Shown: piece by piece, positions 5,914 to 6,305 of the stretch | How the letters are laid out: the number at the start of each line of letters is the position of its first letter | How positions within the stretch are numbered: position 1 is the stretch's first letter | Source of the DNA: Bacteroidota bacterium | Lineage (GTDB): Bacteria; Bacteroidota; Bacteroidia; Bacteroidales; UBA1556 | Direction of reading: 5' to 3' | NCBI GenBank assembly: GCA_003648395.1 | Contig: QMPB01000285.1 | Location: 1 to 6,305, forward strand | Length of the DNA: 6,305 nt | Made by a program: the position numbers and the translations under genes | The notes under the pieces: generated by a model | Told to the model about the DNA's origin: nothing | What the model saw: the letters and a program-made list of their open reading frames with translations, nothing else | The model's database searches: none

Positions 5914-6305
5914 TTATAGATTCATCATCATCACAGCAATAGCAGCAATTATTAACCCAGCAAAATTAATCTTCGATAGTTTCTCCTTATAAATTACTAA
6001 TCCAATTATAGCAGATAATGCAATAAAACTTAAGTTGTATATTGAAAAATATAAAGAAGAAGGGAAATAGTCTAAGCTTTTGAGAAAGAAGTATGTAGAT
6101 GCAAAGTTGAAAGTTCCAAGCAATACTCCAAATCCAATTTCCTTTATTTTAAGTCTTAGTTCTTGTTTTGTAAATATTGTAAATATTACAGAAATGCTAA
6201 ATGCAATAGAGAATAATATACCTAAAAATGCCATTGGTGAATCCATTGCGCCAATTGTTTCTGCTTGTCCTAATAAACTATTGTTTAGACCTCCGATTAA
6301 AAATA
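5914..6305 (-). CDS. DMT/EamA-family transporter, 5' part outside the window
   Basis: The last 129 residues of a drug/metabolite transporter superfamily membrane protein. Members export or import small metabolites and usually have about 280-300 residues with 10 membrane helices in two EamA repeats. The visible part matches most of the second repeat. Hydrophobic helices lie at visible residues about 24-44, 53-75, 80-103 and 109-128, and the hallmark LSAIIGLVIYKEKLSKINFAG stretch falls near the end, with its E before the last helix. An internal ATG at 6246 could be taken as a start, but the frame stays open to the window edge (FLIGGLNNSLLGQAE precedes it), so the true start lies beyond 6305. 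The gene converges on the CDF gene with 26 bp between stops. The substrate is unknown. Confidence 0.8.
   Translation of the reverse strand, partial: FLIGGLNNSLLGQAETIGAMDSPMAFLGILFSIAFSISVIFTIFTKQELRLKIKEIGFGVLLGTFNFASTYFFLKSLDYFPSSLYFSIYNLSFIALSAIIGLVIYKEKLSKINFAGLIIAAIAVMMMNL

Noticed and set aside
5893..5922. Possible bidirectional terminator between the convergent CDF and DMT genes (AATCTA ... TAGATT)
   Set aside because: The stem is only 6 bp, AT-rich with an 18-nt loop, no clear T-run follows, and one arm lies inside the DMT coding sequence.

Overview
The window is AT-rich (about one third G+C by eye) and looks like an ordinary chromosomal stretch of a Bacteroidota bacterium. Three signs point there. 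Perfect matches to the Bacteroidota -7 promoter box TAnnTTTG precede at least three genes. Shine-Dalgarno sequences are mostly absent. The proteins also have a Bacteroidota character: an M15 peptidase with the SRHHWGTDID motif, a transketolase split into two genes, an alpha-oxoamine-synthase-like PLP enzyme beginning DIFKRV, and a secreted beta-barrel protein. No RNA gene, CRISPR array, transposase, integrase or phage gene was seen.

Layout. The left part is on the minus strand. A PLP-dependent alpha-oxoamine synthase family gene starts at 746 with GTG and runs off the left edge. A D-Ala-D-Ala carboxypeptidase-type M15 peptidase occupies 1004-1762, with about 250 bp of gene-free sequence on each side. 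The two halves of a split transketolase follow: the N-terminal ThDP-binding subunit at 2976-3788, transcribed first, then the C-terminal subunit at 2014-2970, 5 bp downstream. A 349-bp divergent intergenic region (3789-4137) carries two adjacent palindromes and promoter-like boxes for both directions. On the plus strand an outer-membrane beta-barrel-type protein (4138-5001) overlaps by 8 bp a CDF-family cation exporter (4994-5887). A 5'-truncated DMT/EamA transporter (5914 to the right edge) converges on the exporter.

How the genes relate. The transketolase halves should form one enzyme of the non-oxidative pentose phosphate pathway. The barrel protein and the CDF exporter appear to be one two-gene unit with coupled translation, which suggests linked envelope or metal functions; this is inference. 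The PLP enzyme, the peptidase and the DMT transporter have no evident functional link to their neighbours. I did not find a convincing new multi-gene system. The points most worth a second look are the twin palindromes at 3977-4021, the barrel/CDF overlap, and the apparent loss of the cytoplasmic metal-site histidines in the CDF protein.
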